Part shown: piece after piece, positions 24,761-33,124 of the stretch
Layout: each line of letters begins with the position of its first letter
Numbering within the stretch: position 1 is the stretch's first letter
Source of the DNA: Desulfatibacillum aliphaticivorans DSM 15576
Lineage (GTDB): Bacteria; Desulfobacterota; Desulfobacteria; Desulfobacterales; Desulfatibacillaceae
Length of the DNA stretch: 64,000 nucleotides
NCBI RefSeq assembly: GCF_000429905.1
Contig: NZ_AUCT01000002.1
Location: 419,047-483,046 of the forward strand
Direction of reading: 5' to 3'
Notes under the pieces: generated by a model
Seen by the model: only the letters and a program-made list of their open reading frames with translations
Told to the model about the DNA's origin: nothing
Databases searched by the model: none
Made by a program: the position numbers and the translations under genes

Positions 24761-25852
24761 CTATTTATCCGGCATGGTGTACAAGCCCGGCTCGTACGGC
24801 GGAGGCAGCATGGCGATGCGGGACTCCAACTCCTCCCATTGGCGATCGGGAAAACTGCGCAGCAACTGGGACAAAGCCTTTTTGTCGCTGACCGCGCAGT
24901 TCATGAGCACAAAGGAAAAATCCGCCCAATAAGGCTTGCCGTCCTTTCCTTTTTGCTCAATCCGCTTGGCCGCGGCAGGCAGGCGCAGGCCGGTTTTCAG
25001 GCTTTCCCGTTCCTTTTTTGTGGCCGGAAATTCGAGAATGCGGACTGCAGGGCGCTTGCTTTGCCCTTTTTCCAGATCCATGGTCACGGCGGCCATGGGC
25101 GGGGATGCGGATATGACGATGGCCGGCAACACCCGGGCGTTGCGAAACCGGGAATATACTGAAATCCAATAAAATACGGTTCCCAGAACGCACAGACCCA
25201 GGAGGGCGCCGCCTATCCACTGGGAGACAAGGGTCATGATCAGAACGGCCGGAATAAAGCTGAGCCCGGTCACGGCAGGCCAGACGGGATAGTGCGTCGC
25301 CCACACCAGGGGATTGATGTTGACCCGGGGCTTTTTGGACCTCCGGGGCTTGAAGTCCTCGCCGAAACCTTCCTGGTTTTCAGGATTTTTCCCGCCGGGC
25401 GGGAGAGGCTTCTCCTCTTTAGGCGGCTCCGGCGGCCGTGGGTAATCTTCCTGTTCCAGGGCAAAGGGGGCCTTTTCCGACTCGGGCGCCTTGGGGTACT
25501 CCTCCTGCTCCAAGACAAGCGCTTCCGGCTTGGGCGCAGGCGCCTCCGGCTCCGCAGGCTCTTCTTCTTCATGCAGGGGAATGACCTGTCCGTTGTTCTC
25601 GTTTATAATGAATTCCGAACCTTCGGAGAAATCCAGGTAGGGGGACACGCACGGGTTGTGCTCGAGGATGGTTTTAATCTTTACGGTGACGTAATTGTCA
25701 AAATTTCCGCTGTATTTGGCGTCTTCATCGCCGTAAAGAAAAACCCAGCCGGAAAGGACGCCGTCTTCAGGCGCGGCCCGGAGAAAATGACGAATTTGAA
25801 ATCCGTGGGCCACGGCTTTTCGTGAAACCATGCATTGCTTTTGATTATCCAT
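24761..25852 (-). CDS. DUF2185 (immunity-like) plus DUF3239 membrane protein
   Basis: 363 residues. Residues about 8-80 resemble DUF2185 (CMVSRKAVAHGFQIRHFLR, then GWVFLYGDEDAKYSGNFDNY), a domain often found as an immunity protein of polymorphic toxin systems. A long acidic and proline-rich linker (about 90-180, with EQEEYPKAPE/EQEDYPRPPE repeats) leads to two hydrophobic helices (about 200-245). A C-terminal DUF3239-like domain follows (VLPAIVISASPPMAAVTMDL). I prefer the ATG at 25852; a TTG at 25864 is better spaced from aaggaaag. The function is unknown. No toxin gene is adjacent. Confidence 0.65.
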   Translation of the reverse strand: MDNQKQCMVSRKAVAHGFQIRHFLRAAPEDGVLSGWVFLYGDEDAKYSGNFDNYVTVKIKTILEHNPCVSPYLDFSEGSEFIINENNGQVIPLHEEEEPAEPEAPAPKPEALVLEQEEYPKAPESEKAPFALEQEDYPRPPEPPKEEKPLPPGGKNPENQEGFGEDFKPRRSKKPRVNINPLVWATHYPVWPAVTGLSFIPAVLIMTLVSQWIGGALLGLCVLGTVFYWISVYSRFRNARVLPAIVISASPPMAAVTMDLEKGQSKRPAVRILEFPATKKERESLKTGLRLPAAAKRIEQKGKDGKPYWADFSFVLMNCAVSDKKALSQLLRSFPDRQWEELESRIAMLPPPYEPGLYTMPDK

Positions 25853-25897
25853 GGAGCTTGTCAAACTTTCCTTGCACGCCGGAGTTTTATCGCCGGC

Positions 25898-27031
25898 TTA
25901 TTGCGGTTTTTCATCTGTTTCAAAACGCACCTTAACCCTGTTTTCCAGGCTCTGGGGCAGGATAACGGTCAAGGAATGATTCATTTCCACGTATTTTCCG
26001 TGGATGCCTATGGAAATATATATGTGCTGGGCGTTTCCAATCCGCCTGGAGTCCGGATGCACGTCCAGGTCCAGGGAGGGAACGCCGAATCCCTTGGAAT
26101 CCACAAGAAGGCGGCTGGCCTCCCCGGGCGCATAGCGGGCTTCCACATGCACCGGCTCGAAATCCGTGTGCACCACCAATTCCTGCACATAGGGCCTGAT
26201 GGTCAAATCCTTCTTGAAGGTCTCAAAAATAGGACGCCGGGTGAAATACGAGGACGACACGCTAAAGGCCAGGATCACGAAAATGGTCGCGAAAACCAGC
26301 TTTTTGACGACCGAGGCTTTCCGGTCCGGGTCGGGCTCTTCCTTTTCGGGAATTTTCAGGATGAAAAAATACAGGGCCGCAGCTACGAACAAGTTGATCC
26401 CGCCCGACCACGTCACGTCAGTCAAAAAATGAGCGCCCTGAACCACCCTTGTGGCGCCCATCAACACGCCGAAGCCCAGGCTGGCCACGCCCCCGGCAAA
26501 GGCCGCGCGGGATTTTTTCCGAAAAAACAGCAAGGGCACGAAAGCAAAGCCCATGGCGGCGTGTCCGCTGGGAAAACTCTGCCCCTTGCCAGGATCGCCG
26601 GGATCGAACACGTTGTGGTATTGCCACTCGCCTCCGAACTCCGTGATCTCCACAGGCCTTGGCCTGCCCCAATAGGGCTTGAGCACGCCGTTAATCAGGA
26701 CTCCGCTGGAAATCACCCCGGTCAAAAAGACCAGCAGCATGTATTTGCGCCATTTGATCAGGCCGGAATAAAAATACCCGCCGAACCACAGGCACAAGCC
26801 CCCCACCAGAAAGAGCACGCCGGGCAGCGTCCCCTGGTGGTACATCCACAACCAGGGCTGTTTTTCAGCCAGAAAAAATCCCTGCTCCTGCGAATAAAAC
26901 AGGGCCGTAACCTTCCGGTCCAGGTCCAGAAAGGACGCGAGGGCCGTAAACAGGATAAGAAAAAGGGCTATGCCCGCCAGGACGAGCAAGCCCTTTTTTC
27001 GATAGTCCATTGGTGCGTTTTGTGCGGTCAC
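25898..27031 (-). CDS. PAP2-family membrane phosphatase with C-terminal extension
   Basis: 377 residues. Several transmembrane segments lie in residues 12-235. The three phosphatase motifs are complete: KPYWGRPRP (118-126), PSGH (154-157) and Arg195...His201...Asp205 in ATRVVQGAHFLTDV. Such enzymes remove phosphate from lipid phosphates such as phosphatidate, undecaprenyl diphosphate or lipid A. After the last helix there is an unusual soluble domain of about 120 residues (STYFTRRPIF-like region to the end), probably outside the membrane. The GTG start has aggaag seven bases upstream; an ATG eight codons on is possible. It lies 45 bases before the DUF2185 gene and may be co-transcribed. Confidence 0.88.
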   Translation of the reverse strand: MTAQNAPMDYRKKGLLVLAGIALFLILFTALASFLDLDRKVTALFYSQEQGFFLAEKQPWLWMYHQGTLPGVLFLVGGLCLWFGGYFYSGLIKWRKYMLLVFLTGVISSGVLINGVLKPYWGRPRPVEITEFGGEWQYHNVFDPGDPGKGQSFPSGHAAMGFAFVPLLFFRKKSRAAFAGGVASLGFGVLMGATRVVQGAHFLTDVTWSGGINLFVAAALYFFILKIPEKEEPDPDRKASVVKKLVFATIFVILAFSVSSSYFTRRPIFETFKKDLTIRPYVQELVVHTDFEPVHVEARYAPGEASRLLVDSKGFGVPSLDLDVHPDSRRIGNAQHIYISIGIHGKYVEMNHSLTVILPQSLENRVKVRFETDEKPQ

Positions 27032-27206
27032 TTGGCTTCTTCCTGTTCGTTGAATCCGGGACTCTCATAACAACGCGGAAACGGGGCCATGTGCGTTCTT
27101 TGTACAAATCAATTATTCAACTTCCGAAAATAAAACAGATTGAAACCGGATGATTTGGCGTCAAGCTCAGATCCGCCTTAAAACGGAAGCCCAGGAGTCT
27201 TCGTCC

Positions 27207-27312
27207 CTTCCCCCCTGGCGGGGGAAGGACAGGATGGGGGGGATTATCGCGAGAAGCATAAAATGTCACCCCCACCCCAACCCTCCCCCGTCAAGGGGGA
27301 GGGAGCCCTTTG
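27207..27312. repeat. interspersed repeat family 1, copy C (inverted)
   Basis: In inverted orientation this carries both GC-rich hairpins of copy A: ccttcccccctggcggggga with aagg near 27207, and ccctcccccgtcaaggggga with ggg near 27282. The spacer between them differs in sequence. It lies in the 412-base gap between the PAP2 and dehydratase-activase genes, which otherwise shows nothing. Confidence 0.8.
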
Positions 27313-27443
27313 GGCGGCCGTTTCGCCGCCAAATAGTTTTTCGCCCTCATTGATTTTCCAAATCAACGGGAGAACGTCATCCTCGCAAGTTGAGTTGATC
27401 TCATAGGGAGATCCTTTGCGCCGCATTTTGCAGAGTCCCGGCG

Positions 27444-30400
27444 TTAATGCAACTCCCTGTTCATAGCCATTTTATCGTGAAGCCGCAAGGCCCTTAGGCA
27501 AAAGGCCTCCAATTTCGCCTCAATAACCTGTGGAAAAGGCGATCCGTCGCTTTCTATGGCCAAAAACGGCAGGGTTTCCGTGTCTGACAAAATGCGGGTC
27601 AGCTTGCCGTTGCCGGAAGTCAGTCTGATTTTCTGCTCCCTGGTCATGGACCGGGCCATAATGGACTCGCTCAATCGGTTGGGCATGCACCCGAAGGGCC
27701 CGATTGCGATGGCCCCGCAGGTATGGGAGCCCACTTCGTACAGGGCGCTGCCCACAGTGAGGATGGCCTCCCCCGTAAGGTTTTCCGAAATAAAGGCGCC
27801 TCCGCAGTTCATGATGCCTTCCATGTCCACGGTATGGTCGGGAACCAGGCCGCTGGTCGCCAGCCATTCCTTGATGCGCTTCTCGCTATGGGCCAAAAAG
27901 CGTTTTTTAATGGATTGGATGACTTTCTGCTTAAAGCCGACCGGCGCCTCCACAAGCCCTTTTTCCACCAAATAGTTGGAGTAGATAATCCATTCAGCGA
28001 TGGGGGAGCAACGCACGGCTATGCCCCGCTTGGCCAGGTTCTCCGTCAGCTTCCTGCGGGAAAGGGAGTCGCGGCGCACATAGATTTCCCCCACCAGGGA
28101 AACCACGGGAACGTCTTCAGCCGCCGTCTTTCTTGGGATGGCCCCAAGCCTTTTGGCCGAAGCCAGGGCTTGCCTTTTGAGCCGGAAGAAGCTCTGCGTC
28201 TCCAGGGCCGCCAGGATTTTGGTCCATTCCTCCTCGAAAACCGCCATGGCGTAATCCGTGTCTGTGGCGCAAGCCAAAAGCATGGAGCGCACGTCCTCCA
28301 TGACGTCGGCCGTCACCAGGGATCTCCAGGCCCAAACCTGGAAATTGCCTCCCATGCCTGCATACGCGTTTTCCGCGGTCAGGGAGAACAAGGCCACGTC
28401 TGGGATTCCCCGCTTTTTAATCAGGTCCTCCATAAAAATATGGTACTGGCCGAACCGGCACGGCCCCGAGGCCGTGGGCATGAAATAAATGAGGATTTCG
28501 TCCTCGCGCTTCTCCCTTTCCAGGTAGCTGAGCAAGGTGCCTGTGGTGAGAATCAAAGGCAGGCACTCCTTGCACGAGGTGTTGGCCCGGCCCAGCTTAA
28601 GAATGCGTTCGTCCGAGGGCGGATGGGCCACGGCGTTCAGCCCCATGCCCCGGAAGGCCGCCGCCGCGGCCTCGCTGGAAATCCTGCCCATGGATGGCAG
28701 CATAACCGTCACTCTGGGGTCCGTCCAGGGCAGTTTTTCTCCCGAGGACGTTATGACGTAGGGGCCTTTTTTCTCCAAGCCCACGGAGGCCGGGGTGAAA
28801 AGTTTTTTGGGCTTTGCCATGGTCTTCAGGCGGGAAAGCTGCCTGTACGACGCCACGATATCCAAAAATGCCTCGATGCGCGTTTCCAGGCCGGCGTCCG
28901 CCGTGTGGCTGTCCAGTTCCAGGGTCAGGGACGGCTTGCGCCCCATGATGTCCCGGAAATATCCGACCACAAAGGAGTCCGGGCCGCAGGAAAAGTTTGT
29001 GATGAATGTCCCGAACAACTGGGGATGCTTTTCCGCAAACCGGGCCGCTTTTAGGATGAGCTGGCCCATGCCCCAGTACATATGCCGTTTGGTGCGTTCG
29101 TTTTCCAGGGGCAGAAAATCAAAGGGGATGACCATGACGCCCCTTGAGGCGATTTTATGGGGGATTCCCATGTGGGCCTCGGACACGAATCCGTTGTACG
29201 GCCGCGCGAACAAAGCCACCGCGATTTTGTCCGGATCGTTTTCCAGGGCTTTCAGAGCCTTGGCGCCCAGGGCTTTCATTTCGTCCATGCACTCCTGCTG
29301 CACGGCCAGGGCCTTGTCAAAGGCTTCCCTGGCCTCGCTCCGGGGAATTCCCGCAGCGTGGACGGCTTCCACCATGGCGTTCCGCGCTGCGTGAACGCCT
29401 TTGGAAAAATCCAGGGTGGGGGTGAGCATTTGCGTCCCTTTGGCCTCCAGGGCCTGGATTTCCCGGGCGAATGTGGCGCCCAGAAAAAAGGGCTCTCCCT
29501 GGACAAAGGGGCAGACCTGGGAGGCTTTAAAACCGTTGGTGATGGAAATCGCCTTGAAGTGGGGCAGAAAGATAAAATCCGGCGCAGGATCGTTTTGGAT
29601 CATGGTGTGAAAAAATCCGTGAGCCAATTCGCCGGGGTAGCAAAAGGCCGCCTCTCTGGCGTCGATACCCTTCTGGGAGGGCTTGTCCGGCACAACCGGG
29701 GCCAGTCCCAGGTTGGCGAAAAAATGGGAATACAGGGGATAGTAGGTATTGGTGAGAAAGCTGCGGTTGATCCCCACAGTCCCTCTCTGAATTCCCTGCC
29801 TGGCCTCGCCCTGGGGAGCGCCGTACTTATGGAATATGAGCTCCTGGCGCTTGCGGACCAGATCCAGTTCTTCAATCTCGTATTTGATTTCACGGCGCAG
29901 GTTGTAATACCGGTTGCACGCGCCGCCGAAGGGGTATTTTTTGCCTTCAATTTCTATGACCGCAATCTCGCATTTGCGGTCGCATTTTTCCTTGCCGCCC
30001 TTGCAGATAAAAGGCGTTTTATAGACCACGTCCCGGGCGACCAGGGTTTTCAGGTTAAAGGTCTGAGGGGCCATGAGCCCCTGCTCGATTTTTTCCTGCA
30101 CAGCCAAACCCACGCCGAAAGCGCCCATCAAACCGGGCTCGGGCGGCACCACAATAGGCTTGCCCACCAGGGCGGCCATGGCCAAAGGCACGGCTCGGTT
30201 ATAGCAGACCCCGCCCTGCATGAACACGCGCTCTCCCACGGTCCGGGCGCCTTTGACCCGGTTGGAGTAGTTCATGCAAATGGAATAGGTCAGGCCAGCC
30301 ACAATGTCCTCGTGCTGAATGCCTTCGTGGATGGCGTTTTTGATGTCTGAGGAGATGAACGCCGCGCACTGGTCGTTAAAGTTGGGAGGCGACTGGCCCT

Positions 30401-31820
30401 GAAGGGCGATGTCGGCGATGTCCTCCATTTTCACGCCCAGAGTTTCAAAGGCCGCTTCCTCCAAAAAGGATCCCGTGCCCGCGCTGCAAGCCTCGTTCAT
30501 GGCGTAATCCGAAGGCACGCCGTTGGTCAGCCAGGTGTATTTGGCGTCCTGGCCGCCGATTTCAAAAATGGTGTCCACCTTGGGGTCAAAGTGCACGGCC
30601 GCCGTAGCATGGGCGATGATTTCGTTGATCACCCCGTCCGTAAGGGCGTGAAGCCCGGCGATCTGCCGGCCCGAGCCGCAAACGCCCAGCCCGATAATGG
30701 AGATGGACTCGGATGGAGCCTTTTCCTCCACCTGCTCCAAAATGGCCTGATAGCACTGGCGGGAAGCGCCCACGGGATCGCCGTTGGTGCGCAGGTACAC
30801 GGAAGCCAGCATGGCCTTATCTTTAGTGCGCAGCAGCACGGCCTTGGTGGTGGTGGAGCCCACGTCCAAGCCCAAAATGCATACGTCGCCCTTTTGCACT
30901 TCGCCGGTCGTCATGGTTTTAAAATGGACCTGATCCTCAAAAGAGGCCAGGGGCTCCAAAATGTCCATGACGGCGGCGTTGGCGTTAAAAAGCCCGTCCA
31001 TGCCGGGAAAGGCCAGGGTCTTGTTTTCCAAGCCCCACAGGGCCGCGCCGATGGCCTCATAGCAATAGGCGTGCTCGGGAATGACCAGGTCCTTAATCTC
31101 CTGCTTCAGATAATGGACCATCATCTGGTTCTGGGAGGTGCCGCCGGTAAGCATAATCCGGTCCCGGCCGACTTTCTTAAGAAGCTCCAAAATCTTGTTG
31201 GCCATCATCTGGCACAGGCCCGCCGTAACCCGGGATTTGGGAATCCCCTTGTTGGTGGCGTGGGTGCAGTCCGACTTGCAAAACACGCTGCAACGGCCCG
31301 AAACATGGTGCGGAGTTTCCGTGGCCGCCCAGGTTGCGGCTTCCTCCAGCGTTACGTTCATGCGCCGCAACTGCTGCAAGAAAAATTCCCCCGTGCCCGA
31401 AGCGCACTTGTTGCCGGTGAGCACATTGGAAACCTGGCCGGTCTTGCCAAGCTGGTAAACCATAAAGGTTTCCCCGCCTGCGGACACAACGGCCTGGCAG
31501 GGCTCGCCTTCGGGCTTAAACAGTTGATAAGCGGCTTCCACGGCCTCGGGCTCGGGAATGGAAGTCAGGTTTAAAAGGTTGCGCAGGCGCCTGCCCGTGA
31601 CCGTAATGCGGTCGTAAGCGTTCAGGTCGAACTGCTCCAATGCTTTGAGCAGGGCCTTGCGGGGATTGCCTTCGTGAGGCAATGCCAGGGTTCTTTCCAC
31701 CTCAAACGGAACGCCGCCGCCTTGAATGATGGAAGCCATGGTAATGGTGGAGGCCCCCAGACACAAACCCAGAGAGTGGAGGCCGGAGGCGTTCTGATTG
31801 GTCATATGCGTCTTTTCCAT
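27444..31820 (-). CDS. giant acyl-CoA dehydratase activase (two BcrAD/BadFG ASKHA domains plus DUF2229-like region)
   Basis: 1458 residues. The first ASKHA ATPase domain (about 15-285) opens GLCLGASTITMASI and has cysteines in NKCASGTGEFF and GRCSVFCKSDC. The second (about 312-590) opens ILGLDVGSTTTKAVLL and has NEACSAGTGSF and DQCAAFISSDI; the latter two cysteines match those holding the [4Fe-4S] cluster between monomers in HgdC. The remaining 860 residues follow the DUF2229 / activase-related and dehydratase-component-like pattern, with FARPYNGFVSEAHMGIPHK and FSCGPDSFVVGYF. Related activases drive one electron into 2-hydroxyacyl-CoA dehydratases or benzoyl-CoA reductases at the cost of ATP. 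The start follows aaggaaggg. It is in an operon with the tetR gene. Confidence 0.88.
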   Translation of the reverse strand: MEKTHMTNQNASGLHSLGLCLGASTITMASIIQGGGVPFEVERTLALPHEGNPRKALLKALEQFDLNAYDRITVTGRRLRNLLNLTSIPEPEAVEAAYQLFKPEGEPCQAVVSAGGETFMVYQLGKTGQVSNVLTGNKCASGTGEFFLQQLRRMNVTLEEAATWAATETPHHVSGRCSVFCKSDCTHATNKGIPKSRVTAGLCQMMANKILELLKKVGRDRIMLTGGTSQNQMMVHYLKQEIKDLVIPEHAYCYEAIGAALWGLENKTLAFPGMDGLFNANAAVMDILEPLASFEDQVHFKTMTTGEVQKGDVCILGLDVGSTTTKAVLLRTKDKAMLASVYLRTNGDPVGASRQCYQAILEQVEEKAPSESISIIGLGVCGSGRQIAGLHALTDGVINEIIAHATAAVHFDPKVDTIFEIGGQDAKYTWLTNGVPSDYAMNEACSAGTGSFLEEAAFETLGVKMEDIADIALQGQSPPNFNDQCAAFISSDIKNAIHEGIQHEDIVAGLTYSICMNYSNRVKGARTVGERVFMQGGVCYNRAVPLAMAALVGKPIVVPPEPGLMGAFGVGLAVQEKIEQGLMAPQTFNLKTLVARDVVYKTPFICKGGKEKCDRKCEIAVIEIEGKKYPFGGACNRYYNLRREIKYEIEELDLVRKRQELIFHKYGAPQGEARQGIQRGTVGINRSFLTNTYYPLYSHFFANLGLAPVVPDKPSQKGIDAREAAFCYPGELAHGFFHTMIQNDPAPDFIFLPHFKAISITNGFKASQVCPFVQGEPFFLGATFAREIQALEAKGTQMLTPTLDFSKGVHAARNAMVEAVHAAGIPRSEAREAFDKALAVQQECMDEMKALGAKALKALENDPDKIAVALFARPYNGFVSEAHMGIPHKIASRGVMVIPFDFLPLENERTKRHMYWGMGQLILKAARFAEKHPQLFGTFITNFSCGPDSFVVGYFRDIMGRKPSLTLELDSHTADAGLETRIEAFLDIVASYRQLSRLKTMAKPKKLFTPASVGLEKKGPYVITSSGEKLPWTDPRVTVMLPSMGRISSEAAAAAFRGMGLNAVAHPPSDERILKLGRANTSCKECLPLILTTGTLLSYLEREKREDEILIYFMPTASGPCRFGQYHIFMEDLIKKRGIPDVALFSLTAENAYAGMGGNFQVWAWRSLVTADVMEDVRSMLLACATDTDYAMAVFEEEWTKILAALETQSFFRLKRQALASAKRLGAIPRKTAAEDVPVVSLVGEIYVRRDSLSRRKLTENLAKRGIAVRCSPIAEWIIYSNYLVEKGLVEAPVGFKQKVIQSIKKRFLAHSEKRIKEWLATSGLVPDHTVDMEGIMNCGGAFISENLTGEAILTVGSALYEVGSHTCGAIAIGPFGCMPNRLSESIMARSMTREQKIRLTSGNGKLTRILSDTETLPFLAIESDGSPFPQVIEAKLEAFCLRALRLHDKMAMNRELH

Positions 31821-31850
31821 AATATCCCTTCCTTTTTCCTTAAGGAGGAC

Positions 31851-32483
31851 TTACGGGGTTTTGCATAAAAATTTCCAGATCAACATGTCCAGGGTATGCT
31901 TGACGTCGTCCTTGCCGTAGCCCAGGTCTTCGTTCCGGGAGGCCTTGATGAACAGTCCGTACAAAAGCATTTCCACGGCGCCGTACAAAACCTGCCGCAC
32001 GGCGCTGGGGTTCAGGTCCCGGTCAAATATTCCCTGATCCTGTCCATCCTTGATGATGGAGTCGATGGTGTGAATGAACTTGCGGTTCTGGATGGTGATT
32101 TCCATCCGGGTGTCTTTAAGCTCCTCGTCATTGATCATGAACATGCGAGGCAATTCCTCGATGAGCACTTTGGCCAGGTACAGCCGGTTGTTGTCCCGGA
32201 CCAGCATGAACTCCGCCAGCCGGGCCACTTCGGTGATTCTGGCGACAGGGTCGGAAATGCTTTCCAACTGGGTCTCCAGCCTGTCGTTCAAAATCTTCCA
32301 GAAGCGGACGGTTATGGACAAAAGAACCTGGAGCTTGCCTTTGGGAAAATAGAAATAAATCAAGCCGCTGGATACATTGGCCCTTTTAGCGATGCGGGCC
32401 ATGGTTGCATTGGCGTATCCGTTTTCGGCGATTTCCAGGGTGGCTGCGTCCAGGATGCGGTTTTCTTTGGTTTGTTCGGTCAT
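31851..32483 (-). CDS. TetR-family repressor
   Basis: 210 residues with an N-terminal helix-turn-helix (about 8-55; ILDAATLEIAENGYANATMA, then VSSGLIYFYFPKGK) and a C-terminal all-helical ligand domain. It is the first gene of a two-gene operon; the dehydratase activase begins 30 bases after its stop. A 22-bp perfect palindrome lies about 50 bases upstream of its start (32533-32554) and is the likely operator, so autorepression is expected. The ligand is probably an acyl-CoA or aromatic acyl-CoA, given the neighbour; this is inference. Confidence 0.9.
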   Translation of the reverse strand: MTEQTKENRILDAATLEIAENGYANATMARIAKRANVSSGLIYFYFPKGKLQVLLSITVRFWKILNDRLETQLESISDPVARITEVARLAEFMLVRDNNRLYLAKVLIEELPRMFMINDEELKDTRMEITIQNRKFIHTIDSIIKDGQDQGIFDRDLNPSAVRQVLYGAVEMLLYGLFIKASRNEDLGYGKDDVKHTLDMLIWKFLCKTP

Positions 32484-32532
32484 GGCTAAAAGCGTCCTCT
32501 ATTAAGCCTCTGCGGAGTTCTCTCCGCGATTT

Positions 32533-32554
32533 TTGAATTTGAATTCAAATTCAA
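32533..32554. promoter_or_regulatory. 22-bp perfect palindrome, likely TetR operator
   Basis: The half-site ttgaatttgaa (32533-32543) is followed at once by its exact complement ttcaaattcaa (32544-32554). It lies between the divergent tetR and 54-codon genes, so it could control both. Confidence 0.8.
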
Positions 32555-32707
32555 TTTTCGTCACGACAAGCCCTCCTGTCAAGAAAATCTTTTGTAAACG
32601 AATTGTAAAAACTTAAGCCGCCGCCCAATCAGGCCGATATATTATTGCGGCTGCATTCAAATGCGGCGGGCCTTTCATGGATTTTTTATGAGGAGCAGGA
32701 GGCGCGG

Positions 32708-32872
32708 ATGGTTTGGATGTTGATTATGGGCGTGCTATTTGCGGCGTTGGTGATTTTCAGCCTGAGCGTGTATTTGTTTGTGGAGACGGAAACCCAAAGA
32801 AAAGCCAGACTGGCCCGGGAAGCGGTGAAGTCCGAGCCCGAGGTTCCGCAAAAGATGCTGGAAATGTTCTAA
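32708..32872 (+). CDS. small single-span membrane protein
   Basis: 54 residues starting MVWMLIMGVLFAALVIFSLS, one transmembrane helix followed by a charged tail (ETETQRKARLAREAVKSEPE). An aggagcaggagg box lies just upstream of the ATG, which makes translation likely; the longer in-frame opening at 32645 lacks one. It is divergent from tetR across the palindrome and closed by a terminator at 32998. No family recognised; the layout resembles small membrane adaptor proteins. Confidence 0.65.
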   Translation: MVWMLIMGVLFAALVIFSLSVYLFVETETQRKARLAREAVKSEPEVPQKMLEMF

Positions 32873-32906
32873 TCCCGCGTTTCGTTCTTTAGATTGCTGA
32901 CGCCTT

Positions 32907-33035
32907 AGGAAGTACGGAGCTTCCTGAAACCGCCTTGCAAGATTTTTAGGGTGGCGGGGACTCTCATCAAGGACCCTTGTCGCCATCTACCATAAAGCCC
33001 GGACTCGGCCCGCAAAAGGGGCCGGCCGGGTTTTT
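32907..33035 (+). other. stem-rich intergenic segment, candidate small RNA or structured 3' UTR
   Basis: Hairpin aggaag/cttcct (32907-32925), a longer ccgcc/ggcgg stem (32930-32957) and the terminator at 32998 follow one another within 130 bases downstream of the 54-codon gene. No known RNA family was recognised. Confidence 0.35.
32998..33035 (+). terminator. intrinsic terminator
   Basis: The outer arms cccgg/ccggg and inner arms ggccc/gggcc surround gcaaaag, followed by ttttt (33031-33035). Confidence 0.8.
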
Positions 33036-33124
33036 CCATTGCAGTTTTTCCGATTCCTATCTATCATCTTTCCATATAGCTTCTATGGTAATTCCTAAGC
33101 GCTTGCCAGGTTGGAGATTTTTAG

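Noticed and set aside
24761..25852. Toxin-immunity locus
   Set aside because: Only the DUF2185 part recalls immunity proteins; no toxin, secretion or repeat-rich effector gene is adjacent.
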